From CAMLHU01 sp049680185 (GTDB lineage: Bacteria; Gemmatimonadota; Gemmatimonadetes; Gemmatimonadales; GWC2-71-9), in contig JBAUHI010000040.1 of NCBI GenBank assembly GCA_049680185.1, forward strand, positions 1 to 64,000: 64,000 nucleotides of DNA, given 5' to 3'. Positions 56,576 to 64,000 of this stretch are shown here, one piece after another. A program made the position numbers and the translations under genes. The notes beneath the pieces were generated by a model that worked only from the letters and a program-made list of their open reading frames with translations, did not search any database and was not told the origin of the DNA. How positions within the stretch are numbered: the first letter of the stretch is position 1; every line of letters begins with the position of its first letter.

Positions 56576-58161
56576 CGGGCCCTCCTGAAGCGGCCGAAGA
56601 TCGAGTCGAGGAGGTCCTTCAAGTCCCCGCCGCGGGTGGACCCCGATTCGCGGCTCACCCGCTGGATGCCGATCAGGGCGGCCACCAGCAGCACGACGTT
56701 GGGGGCCCACATCGACCAGAACGGCGGGATGAGCCCCCGCTTGCCGAGGGCCTCACCGCCGATCAGCGCGCTGTAGTAGAGGGAAAAGAGCCCCAGCCCG
56801 GCACCGATCACGAGACCCATCCCGCCGCGCGGGAAGCGGAGTGCCAGGGGCACCCCCACCAGGGCAAAGATGAGACAGGCGAAGCTCAGGGCCCACTTCT
56901 TCCAGATCTCGACCAGGAAGTCGTTCCGCTTCATGACGGCCGACTGGAGCTGGCTGCGGGTATTGCTGAGGCGGAACGAGCCCGCCAGTGCCACCGGCGC
57001 CGCACCGCCGTGCAAACTGCGGAGGCTGTCGCGCGTCGCGGCCGCTTGGCGGGTCGAGTCGATGGCCCATGCGGAATCGTGCTTCATTTGGGCGGCTTGG
57101 AGGAGCTTGCGGCGCCGGATCTGCTGGCCCATTGGCGAGAGCTTCCGCACGGGGTGCTGCTGTGCAGGGACCTGCGCCTCGGCCGTCTTCGGTAACACGA
57201 GGCCGATCCAGTGACGCCAGCCGCAGGGCCGTGGCGCCAGGGTGCGCGTCGGCAAGGGTGGGGGGAGTGGGGGCAGCCGGAGGATGATCCGAAGATCACC
57301 GTTTCGGAGCCGGGCGGCATCGGCCCGAACGGCGGTGGCGTCCCGATCGGCGGCCTGCACCACGCTGTCCATTTCGCAGGTGGTCATCTCCCGATCGCCG
57401 CGGGAGATCGACGTGTCGGCTTGGCGGTCGAGCGAGTTGGCGACGTTGCGCACCTTGATGGTGTTGACCCGGTAGGCCGTCGTCTGGAAAAGCTCGGGGT
57501 GGTCTTCCTCGTATTCGTGGATGACACCGTCGTAGAGCCGGAGCTCGAGGTCCGGGTGCCCGGTCTCGTAGGCCAGCCGCCCGCTGTCGGCGTAGATGAC
57601 CCGGCGCACATTGCGGTCGTTCAGGTCGAACAGCGACACATCGCGCATCTTGCCGGTGGCGGCGTCGATCCGGCTGGCGCGCAGGAAATAGGCCGAGGGC
57701 GGGATCGGGTTGATCGCCTGCTCCCGGAGGTCGAGGGTCGGCTTCTTCCGGCCGATATCCTCGATGAGGGCCTTGAGTCGGGCGTTGGTGCGGGGATGGA
57801 TCTGGTCGGTCAGGAGGAAGTTGGCGGCCGACAGGACGAGCCCTGCCACGATCACGGGACGGAGCATCTGGTGGACGCTGACGCCGCTCGCCCGCATGGC
57901 GGTGATCTCGTTGTCGGCGGCGAGGTGGGTGAACGCATAGAGCGTCGCGAGGAGCACCGCCATCGGCACCGTCATCACCAGGATGAAGGGCAGCGTCAGC
58001 AGGAAGAACTCCCCGACCACGCTCCACGGCAGGCCCTTGCCGACCAGCTTGGGGATCTTGTCGGCCACCTGATTGAGCAGCAGGAGCCCGGTGAGCCCCG
58101 ACAGCGCAAAGAGGAACGGCGCCACCAACTGGCGGACGATGTAACGATCGAGAAGGCGCAC
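56572..58161 (-). CDS. lptF: LptF-like permease with enlarged periplasmic domain
   Basis: A 529-residue YjgP/YjgQ-family protein, about 150 residues longer than Escherichia coli LptF. The N-terminal membrane unit (MRLLDRYIVRQLVAPFLFAL) and the GVSVHQMLRPVIVAGLVLSA segment fit the family. The extra length is an insert around residues 270-420 that is Arg/Pro/Gln-rich (PPLPPPLPTRTLAPRPCGW, QHPVRKLSPMGQQIRRRKLL). The final three membrane segments are normal. A GTG start at 58161 is assumed. It is upstream of LptG in a two-gene operon, divergent from the SprA gene. Confidence 0.87.
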   Translation of the reverse strand: MRLLDRYIVRQLVAPFLFALSGLTGLLLLNQVADKIPKLVGKGLPWSVVGEFFLLTLPFILVMTVPMAVLLATLYAFTHLAADNEITAMRASGVSVHQMLRPVIVAGLVLSAANFLLTDQIHPRTNARLKALIEDIGRKKPTLDLREQAINPIPPSAYFLRASRIDAATGKMRDVSLFDLNDRNVRRVIYADSGRLAYETGHPDLELRLYDGVIHEYEEDHPELFQTTAYRVNTIKVRNVANSLDRQADTSISRGDREMTTCEMDSVVQAADRDATAVRADAARLRNGDLRIILRLPPLPPPLPTRTLAPRPCGWRHWIGLVLPKTAEAQVPAQQHPVRKLSPMGQQIRRRKLLQAAQMKHDSAWAIDSTRQAAATRDSLRSLHGGAAPVALAGSFRLSNTRSQLQSAVMKRNDFLVEIWKKWALSFACLIFALVGVPLALRFPRGGMGLVIGAGLGLFSLYYSALIGGEALGKRGLIPPFWSMWAPNVVLLVAALIGIQRVSRESGSTRGGDLKDLLDSIFGRFRRAR

Positions 58162-58252
58162 GGGCTCTGGTCCGCCGGTTGTCGGAGTGTCTAAGTCCTA
58201 GTATATTACCAACTTACCGCCCCTACAAGGCCGCATCCCCGACCACTTTGCC
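58162..58252. promoter_or_regulatory. Divergent promoter region of lptF-lptG and sprA
   Basis: This 91-base spacer must hold both promoters. The stretch near 58195-58215 (tcctagtatattaccaactt) is AT-richer than its surroundings, and tagtat or tatatt could be a -10 element, but I cannot assign either promoter securely. Confidence 0.4.
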
Positions 58253-61200
58253 GTGGCGCGCTTCGTCGCCCTGTCCCTCCTCCTCACGGTCCCCGTCGGT
58301 CTGGCGGCGCAAGCGACACCGGCGCCTGTCCCGGCCGACACGGTCGGACCGCACCTGGTGGCCGGGTTCCCCCCCTACCGGTACACCATCGTCCCGCCGG
58401 AGGCGCATCGGCTGGCGGAGGTGTTCCTGCGCCGTGACGGGGCGGCACGGACCGCCCGGTGGGCCGATTCCGTGACGGTGGCCCTCGATTCGGCCCGGCG
58501 GGTGCGCTCGGCGGATTTCGCGGCCCGGGAACTCTTCAAGGACAACGCCGCGGTCGCCGCGGTCTCGGATACCGGTGGATTCCTCGGTATCGACCGTCGG
58601 TATGCCGACCTGAGCCTGGACGGCCAGGGTCGAGTGGAGGTCCGGACCCAGCGCGACAAGAACGAACGGTGCACCTCCTACCAGCTCCTCGATCCCGCGA
58701 GCGGATGCCGAGGCATCTTCACCCCGCCGAGCATCAACGACGAACTCACGATGCGGGCCGCCGGGACCATCGGCAGCCGGTTGCACGTCGACCTCGACTA
58801 CGACAGCCAGCGGGACTTCTCCGCCAACAACGACATCCGGGTCTACTACCAGGGCCTCCAGGACGAAGTCCTGCAGCGGCTCGACTTCGGGACCGTCACC
58901 TTCGTGGCGCCGCCGTCCCGGTTCATCACCGCGACGATCCCGGCCAACAGCTTCGGGGTGAGTGCCCGATTCCAGATCGGTGACCTGCAGGTCCAGGCCC
59001 TGGCGGCGTCCCAGAAAGGGAGCGTGGTGGCCGACCGGCACTACACCATCGGTGCCACGACCAGCCAGCCCCAGGACCGCCAGATCCGCGACCTCGACTA
59101 CGAGGCGGGGCGGTTCTTCTGGGTGGTGGACCCGGTGCGCCTTCCCGGCTATCCGGCCGTCGACATCCTGAACGTCGATCCGGCCGTCCTCACCCCCGAC
59201 CAGCGCCCCGCCCAGATCCGGGTGTATCGGTACCGCCCGGTGACCCAATCGAGCACCAGCTCCGACCTGACCGGCATCACCGCCGTGGCAACGCGCCCGG
59301 ACAGCCCGCAGGCGACCGGACGGCTGCGGTGGGAGTTGCTGGTGCCAGGGACGGACTACTATCTCGATCCGTCCGGCACCTGGTTCGCGTTGGCGGCCAA
59401 CCTGGACCAGAACTCCTACCTGGCGGTGTCGTACGTGACCGTGGCCGGCAACAAGGTCGGCACCTTTCCGTCGCAGGACGATCCGGCAGGCAACGACTCG
59501 CTGGAATTGATCGTGGAGCCGCGCCGGGGCCCCGATGTGCCGACCTTCCGGTACGAGATGCGCCAGGTCTATCGCATTGCCGGGACCGACCTCGATCGTT
59601 CGTCATTGCAGGTGGCCATCACGGTCAACCAGTCGGAGCGTCCGCTCGGTGGGGCGCCGACCTACCTGGCCCAGCTGGGACTGGCGGTGAGCAGCGATCC
59701 GCACCTGCTCGACGTCGATAACCGGCTCTTTCCCCGCACCCGAGACCCGGGTGCGGCGGCGGTGGTGCGGGAGTCCTACATCATCTTTCCGCACCTGACG
59801 CCGTTCGCGGATCCGACCCGGCTGCAGCCGACCGAGCGGGACGACTCGCTCTATCGCACGCCGGATTACCTGCTGCTGACGCAGGGACCGCCCACCAAGT
59901 TCACCTTCGGGTTCAAGTACAACGCTGCCGTCTCGGGCGATCGCAATACCCTCAGCCTCAACGCCTTCCAGCTGCGGCCCCAGAGCGAGCAGATCACCGT
60001 CAACGGGCGCGCGCTGACCCGGGACGTCGACTACTCCATCTCCTACGACCTGGGCCAGGTGACGTTCCTCGACCCTGACGCATTGTTCGGCAATGCGGGG
60101 CCGGTGGACGTGGAAGCGCGGTTCGAGGAGCGCGGCATCTTTGCGGTCGCGCCGACGAGCATCTTCGGGTTCACGAGCACGTACAAGATCGGCGACGTGG
60201 GTGATGTGAACCTCATCGGCATCTACCAGAAGCAGCAGTCCGCCTACAATCGGCCGCCGATCGGATTCGAGCCGACGTCGAACTTCACGGGAGGGATGAC
60301 CACCAATCTCGGGTTCCAGGGCGGTGGCCTGACCCGCCTGGTGGGCCACCTCTCGCCGACCGGCGCCACCGCGCCGTCGCGGCTCGACCTGCACGGCGAG
60401 CTGGCCTTCACCAAGCCCAATCCGAACCAGGCCGGTGCCGCCTACGTCGAGGACTTCGAGGGGGGCGGCGGTCTCCAGGTGTCGTTGCGGGAGAACAGCT
60501 GGAACTTCTCCAGCGTGCCCCAGCACCCGTACGGCCTCGAAGGGATCGGGTTCGCGGCGGGGTTCGATTCCGCCGACGCCGTGATGCTCACCTGGCAGAA
60601 CCTCTATCGGGATCCCAGCACCGGCGGCGCCGTGCAGGTGCGGACCACCGACATCGACAGCCTGATCCGATTGACCAGTGGCTCGCCGCTCGAAACGGTG
60701 CTCTACGTCGCGATCCACCCCGACACTTCTGGAGGCTTTCCGATCTATGACTCGGTGGTGAAGGCGGTGCGGCTGCGCTGGAGCCAGCCGGCCCGGCCGG
60801 GGCAGCCCCGGTGGCGGACGATGGTGACCGCGCTGAGCCAGACCGGCACCGACCTCTCCAGCACGCAGTATCTCGAGTTCTGGGTATACCAGGATCCGTT
60901 CGATGGTCCCCGCCGCGCCGACTCGGTCGGGGCGCGGCTGGTGTTCGACCTGGGGTCGGTCAACGAGGACGCGCTCGCGATCGTCCCGGAATCGCTCACG
61001 GTCTCGCCCAATGGCGTCGATTCGAGCTTCCACGGCCGGCGCTACACCGGGGTGGGCCGACTCGACACCGAGCGGGAGCCGACCGGGGTCTTCAACGCGG
61101 CGGCCGATGACATCGGCATCCTGCAGGACCGTCCCGATTCGCTGGTGGTGAACGGCCAGATGCTCACGAGTGTCGCCCTGTGCCAGCGTCAGCTGTCGGC

Positions 61201-64000
61201 GTCGGTGCCGCTGTACGGCTGGGGCGACCTCGATGTGCGATGCACCAACGGGAACGGCACCCTTGACGCCGAGGACTTGAACGGTGACAACGTCCTCAAC
61301 GCGAACGGCGCTGGCGACAACGTCGACCGGTACATCGTGGACCTCGCCAACTCCCCGTACTTCGTGCGGAACGGTGGTCCCGGCTGGGCATTGTACCGGA
61401 TCCCGTTGCGGCAACCGGACGCGGTCCTGGGGACACCCGACCTCCATCTGGTGCAGCAGCTCAGGATCACCATCGCGGTGCCGCCGACGGCATCTCCCGA
61501 GAAGCTGGCGCGGTTCGGCTTTGCCCGGATGCAGTTCGTGGGCTCCCCCTGGCTGCGGCGGGCGGCGACCCCGATCCAGGGGCTGAGCGGATCGGTGGGA
61601 CTGCCGACCGGCGAGGTCGATGTCGGCGTGGTCTCGACCGACAACCAGGAGCTCGGCTACGTGCCGCCGCCTGGAGCGGTGGATCAGTCGAATGAGATCG
61701 GTTCCATCAGCAGCGGCGTGCAGGTCAACGAGCGTTCACTCCGCATCACCGCTACCGATCTGGGCGCGGGCCAGCGGGCCGAGGCGGTCGGTCGCTTCCC
61801 GGCCGGACCCCAGAACCTGCTCAAGTACCAGACGCTCCGGCTCTGGGTGCGGGGGCGTGGCGCGGGGTGGGAGTCGCACCAGTTGCAGGCGATCTTCAAA
61901 GTCGGCAGCGACGACAAGGATTTCTACGCCTACCGGACCAATGCGGTGACGACGTCGTGGCTCCCGGAAGTGGTCATCGACCTTGCCAAGTGGCGGCAGC
62001 TGCGGGCCCAGATCGAGTCGCGCTGGCTCACCGGTCAACCGCCCAGCGGATCTGCAGCGTGCGGCGGCGATTCGACCGCCTACGTGGCGTGCGACGGTCC
62101 CTACCTCGTCCAGGTGGGTAACCCGGGGATCAACCCGCCGAACCTGGCGGCGGTCCAGGAGCTGTCCGCGTCGATCTACGACTCGAGCAGCTCGGCCTTT
62201 CCCACGGCCGAGCTCTGGGTGGACGACATCCGGATGAGCGACCCGATCGCGGAGATCGGGACCGCGGCGGCGCTCACGGCACATCTTTCCGCCTCCGACA
62301 TGGCCGACGTCGACCTTTCGTTCATCCGGCAGGACGGGAACTACCAGCAGATCGGGCAGGATCCGACCTACCAGACGAACACCACAGCATCGGCCGGGAC
62401 CACGGTGCGGCTGGACCGGTTCCTGCCGGCATCGTTGGGGATCGCCGCACCGGTCACCATCGGGCTGTCCCGATCCACCACCGATCCGGACCTGCTGCAG
62501 GGGACCGACCTCCGCGGGGCGGACCTGGCGGGGCTTCGCAAGCCGGTGAGCACCTCCACATCGTGGACGCTCACGCTTCGACGTACCGCAGTGTCCAAGC
62601 GCTGGTGGCTGCATGCCCTGGTCGATCCGTTGAGCCTCTCGGCCCAGACCTCGACCGGGAATGCCACGGGCCTGCTTTCGACCTCGTCGACCAGCAACTA
62701 CGCCTTGGGGGCTTCGTACAATCTCCCGGTCGCGGCCCCCAATACCGTCCTCGACCTGACCGGCCTCGTGGGGCTGCTGCCGCGCTTCCTCGCGCAGACC
62801 GAATTCGGGGACGGCCTGAAACATCCCGCCTTGAAGCTGGCGCCGATCAACATCCGCTGGTCCAGCGGGCTGACTTACAACCAGGCGACCTATGTGTCGT
62901 ACCTGGTGCCGGTGGCCCGCGCCGACGATTCGCTGCTCACGGCCTCGCAGAATCTCGCCGATATCTGGCGCAACTCGGCCGGGATGACCTTCCAGCCGTT
63001 CCAGGCCATCACGCTCAATGCCGACCTGACCAGCTCCCGAGATCTTCGGGCCTATCCGGACTCCACGCCCCTCGGGCGGCTGGTCGGCGCCCAGCGGAGC
63101 GAGTTCCTCGGGTTCGACGCCGGCGTCGAACGGGACCGGGCGCTCACCACGTCGATGGCATTCACGCCGTCGATCTCACGTTGGCTGACCCCCCGGGTCC
63201 TCAGGACCAGCAGCTTCGTGCTGAACCGGTACCTCACCGGCCGCGATCCGGTGCGCGCCGACGACGACACCGCCGGCCGGTTCCTCCTGCCCCAGACGCT
63301 CAACAACACCCAGGCGTGGGAGGTCGGCGCGGGCGTCGACCTCACGCAGTCGGTCAATGCCATCTTTGGCGACAGCAGCGGGATCGCCCGTGCGTTGCGT
63401 CGGGTGCGCCCGCTCGACATCTCCCGACGCACGGTGCTGTCGTCGACCTTCGACATGGCGGCATTCCAGCCGTCGCTCGGCTACCAGTTCGCCTTCGGCA
63501 ACACCGGCGATTTCCTGACCCAGCAGGGCACCGCCGCACTGGCGACGACCGATGGGACCACCGACGCGCTCACCGGCGCGGCCGACCTCCCCGGAGGCTT
63601 CAGTCTCACGGCCACGTACGGGCTCACGACACGGTCCCAATACGCACGGGTGCCCGGCACCTACCAGCGGACCGACACCCGCCAGACCGACTGGCCGGTC
63701 GGGTCGGTGCGATGGACCCATCCGATGCGCAGTGGTCCGCTGGTGCTCCTGAGCTCCGGCATCAACATCCGGCAGACCGAGGGCACGACCTTCACGCCGG
63801 TCACGTCCGGCGCAGGCAGCACCGGTCGGGTGCTGTCATCCAGCCTGTCGCCCGATGCGGCGCTCACGTTCCGCAACGGGATGTCGATGACGCTCAACTA
63901 CTCGAAGGTGGATCAGGTGAATTCGGTGAGCGGCAACCAGTCCCAGACCGCCCAGCGCACATTCAACGCTACGCTCAACGACGTCTTCCGGCTCCCGGCG
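58253..64000 (+). CDS. sprA: SprA/Sov-family type IX secretion translocon (N-terminal 1916 residues; cut by window end)
   Basis: This frame is open from a GTG at 58253 to the window end, 1916 codons without a stop, so the gene is incomplete here. After a signal peptide (LSLLLTVPVGLAAQA) the chain shows the SprA landmarks: YDSQRDFSANNDIRVYYQGL at residue 183, QDEVLQRLDFGTVTF after it, RDLDYEAGRFFW at about 279, YVEDFEG at 731, VNERSLRITATDLGAGQRA, and GNPGINPPNLAAVQELSAS with ELWVDDIRM. In Bacteroidetes SprA is the giant outer-membrane beta-barrel through which type IX substrates leave, with PorV as a plug and chaperone. The length of known SprA proteins is about 2400 residues, so roughly a fifth may be missing. 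Confidence 0.9.
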   Translation, partial: MARFVALSLLLTVPVGLAAQATPAPVPADTVGPHLVAGFPPYRYTIVPPEAHRLAEVFLRRDGAARTARWADSVTVALDSARRVRSADFAARELFKDNAAVAAVSDTGGFLGIDRRYADLSLDGQGRVEVRTQRDKNERCTSYQLLDPASGCRGIFTPPSINDELTMRAAGTIGSRLHVDLDYDSQRDFSANNDIRVYYQGLQDEVLQRLDFGTVTFVAPPSRFITATIPANSFGVSARFQIGDLQVQALAASQKGSVVADRHYTIGATTSQPQDRQIRDLDYEAGRFFWVVDPVRLPGYPAVDILNVDPAVLTPDQRPAQIRVYRYRPVTQSSTSSDLTGITAVATRPDSPQATGRLRWELLVPGTDYYLDPSGTWFALAANLDQNSYLAVSYVTVAGNKVGTFPSQDDPAGNDSLELIVEPRRGPDVPTFRYEMRQVYRIAGTDLDRSSLQVAITVNQSERPLGGAPTYLAQLGLAVSSDPHLLDVDNRLFPRTRDPGAAAVVRESYIIFPHLTPFADPTRLQPTERDDSLYRTPDYLLLTQGPPTKFTFGFKYNAAVSGDRNTLSLNAFQLRPQSEQITVNGRALTRDVDYSISYDLGQVTFLDPDALFGNAGPVDVEARFEERGIFAVAPTSIFGFTSTYKIGDVGDVNLIGIYQKQQSAYNRPPIGFEPTSNFTGGMTTNLGFQGGGLTRLVGHLSPTGATAPSRLDLHGELAFTKPNPNQAGAAYVEDFEGGGGLQVSLRENSWNFSSVPQHPYGLEGIGFAAGFDSADAVMLTWQNLYRDPSTGGAVQVRTTDIDSLIRLTSGSPLETVLYVAIHPDTSGGFPIYDSVVKAVRLRWSQPARPGQPRWRTMVTALSQTGTDLSSTQYLEFWVYQDPFDGPRRADSVGARLVFDLGSVNEDALAIVPESLTVSPNGVDSSFHGRRYTGVGRLDTEREPTGVFNAAADDIGILQDRPDSLVVNGQMLTSVALCQRQLSASVPLYGWGDLDVRCTNGNGTLDAEDLNGDNVLNANGAGDNVDRYIVDLANSPYFVRNGGPGWALYRIPLRQPDAVLGTPDLHLVQQLRITIAVPPTASPEKLARFGFARMQFVGSPWLRRAATPIQGLSGSVGLPTGEVDVGVVSTDNQELGYVPPPGAVDQSNEIGSISSGVQVNERSLRITATDLGAGQRAEAVGRFPAGPQNLLKYQTLRLWVRGRGAGWESHQLQAIFKVGSDDKDFYAYRTNAVTTSWLPEVVIDLAKWRQLRAQIESRWLTGQPPSGSAACGGDSTAYVACDGPYLVQVGNPGINPPNLAAVQELSASIYDSSSSAFPTAELWVDDIRMSDPIAEIGTAAALTAHLSASDMADVDLSFIRQDGNYQQIGQDPTYQTNTTASAGTTVRLDRFLPASLGIAAPVTIGLSRSTTDPDLLQGTDLRGADLAGLRKPVSTSTSWTLTLRRTAVSKRWWLHALVDPLSLSAQTSTGNATGLLSTSSTSNYALGASYNLPVAAPNTVLDLTGLVGLLPRFLAQTEFGDGLKHPALKLAPINIRWSSGLTYNQATYVSYLVPVARADDSLLTASQNLADIWRNSAGMTFQPFQAITLNADLTSSRDLRAYPDSTPLGRLVGAQRSEFLGFDAGVERDRALTTSMAFTPSISRWLTPRVLRTSSFVLNRYLTGRDPVRADDDTAGRFLLPQTLNNTQAWEVGAGVDLTQSVNAIFGDSSGIARALRRVRPLDISRRTVLSSTFDMAAFQPSLGYQFAFGNTGDFLTQQGTAALATTDGTTDALTGAADLPGGFSLTATYGLTTRSQYARVPGTYQRTDTRQTDWPVGSVRWTHPMRSGPLVLLSSGINIRQTEGTTFTPVTSGAGSTGRVLSSSLSPDAALTFRNGMSMTLNYSKVDQVNSVSGNQSQTAQRTFNATLNDVFRLPA

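Noticed and set aside
1..64000. Integrated phage, insertion sequence or genomic island
   Set aside because: No integrase, transposase, phage structural gene, tRNA attachment site or sharp change in gene style was seen.

Overview
The window is GC-rich, gene-dense and free of rRNA, tRNA, CRISPR arrays, insertion sequences and phage genes that I can recognise. The best fit is a Gemmatimonadota-like, diderm, free-living bacterium. This is inferred from the mix of families: a PadR regulator paired with a duplicated-orphan (ADOP) permease, CarboxypepD_reg-type TonB-dependent receptors without SusD partners, a GWxTD-domain protein, a PorV-like outer-membrane protein, a SprA-family protein, LptF/LptG, and aerobic features (heme A/O synthase, cytochrome c maturation genes, heme-type thiol stress sigma factor). 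Taxonomy is not proven by the sequence alone.

Layout. 1-4.8 kb: a minus-strand operon of a TetR regulator, TolC-like channel, HlyD-type adaptor and DHA2/EmrB-type MFS pump (tripartite drug efflux). 4.8-9.1 kb: a repeat-rich spacer, then a TPR protein and an M16 protease. 9.1-9.75 kb: a cluster of dispersed repeats. 9.75-15.8 kb: a degenerate SpeD-like protein and a cyclic-nucleotide-binding protein (minus); a CDP-alcohol phosphatidyltransferase, an OsmC protein and small unknowns; a DsbA-like/VKOR disulfide-forming pair followed by the Kup potassium transporter. 16-22.2 kb: acetyl-CoA synthetase (minus); a STAS protein, a stand-alone receiver domain and ccmABCD; an aquaporin (minus). 22.3-26 kb: PadR-ADOP pair and MsrA. 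26-31.7 kb: an eight-gene, fully overlapping minus-strand operon headed by an ECF sigma factor and an RsrA-like zinc anti-sigma factor, followed by DUF92, a geranylgeranyl-reductase-like flavoprotein, a flavin reductase, a SAM methyltransferase, a SRPBCC cyclase-like protein and a FabF-like ketosynthase. 31.9-33.7 kb: a V4R-like protein and an M24 peptidase. 34-46.1 kb: a plus-strand operon of a TonB receptor, a 1333-residue exported protein with a C-terminal FlgD/sorting-like domain, a PorV-like protein, a GWxTD protein and a lipoprotein, closed by a very strong terminator. 46.4-50.1 kb: an ABC exporter and a fused heme A synthase/heme O synthase (minus). 50.5-55.1 kb: an amino-acid permease and a second TonB receptor. 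55.5-58.2 kb: lptG-lptF (minus). 58.25 kb to the edge: a SprA-family type IX secretion translocon gene, cut by the window end.

The two most interesting units are the thiol-stress-type sigma/anti-sigma biosynthetic operon (26.05-31.74 kb), which I cannot match to a described pathway, and the TonB receptor/surface protein/PorV/GWxTD operon, which together with the nearby SprA gene points to a type IX-like surface export route outside Bacteroidetes. Intergenic regions carry several kinds of small repeats; the heptamer arrays that occur as inverted pairs between convergent genes are notable.
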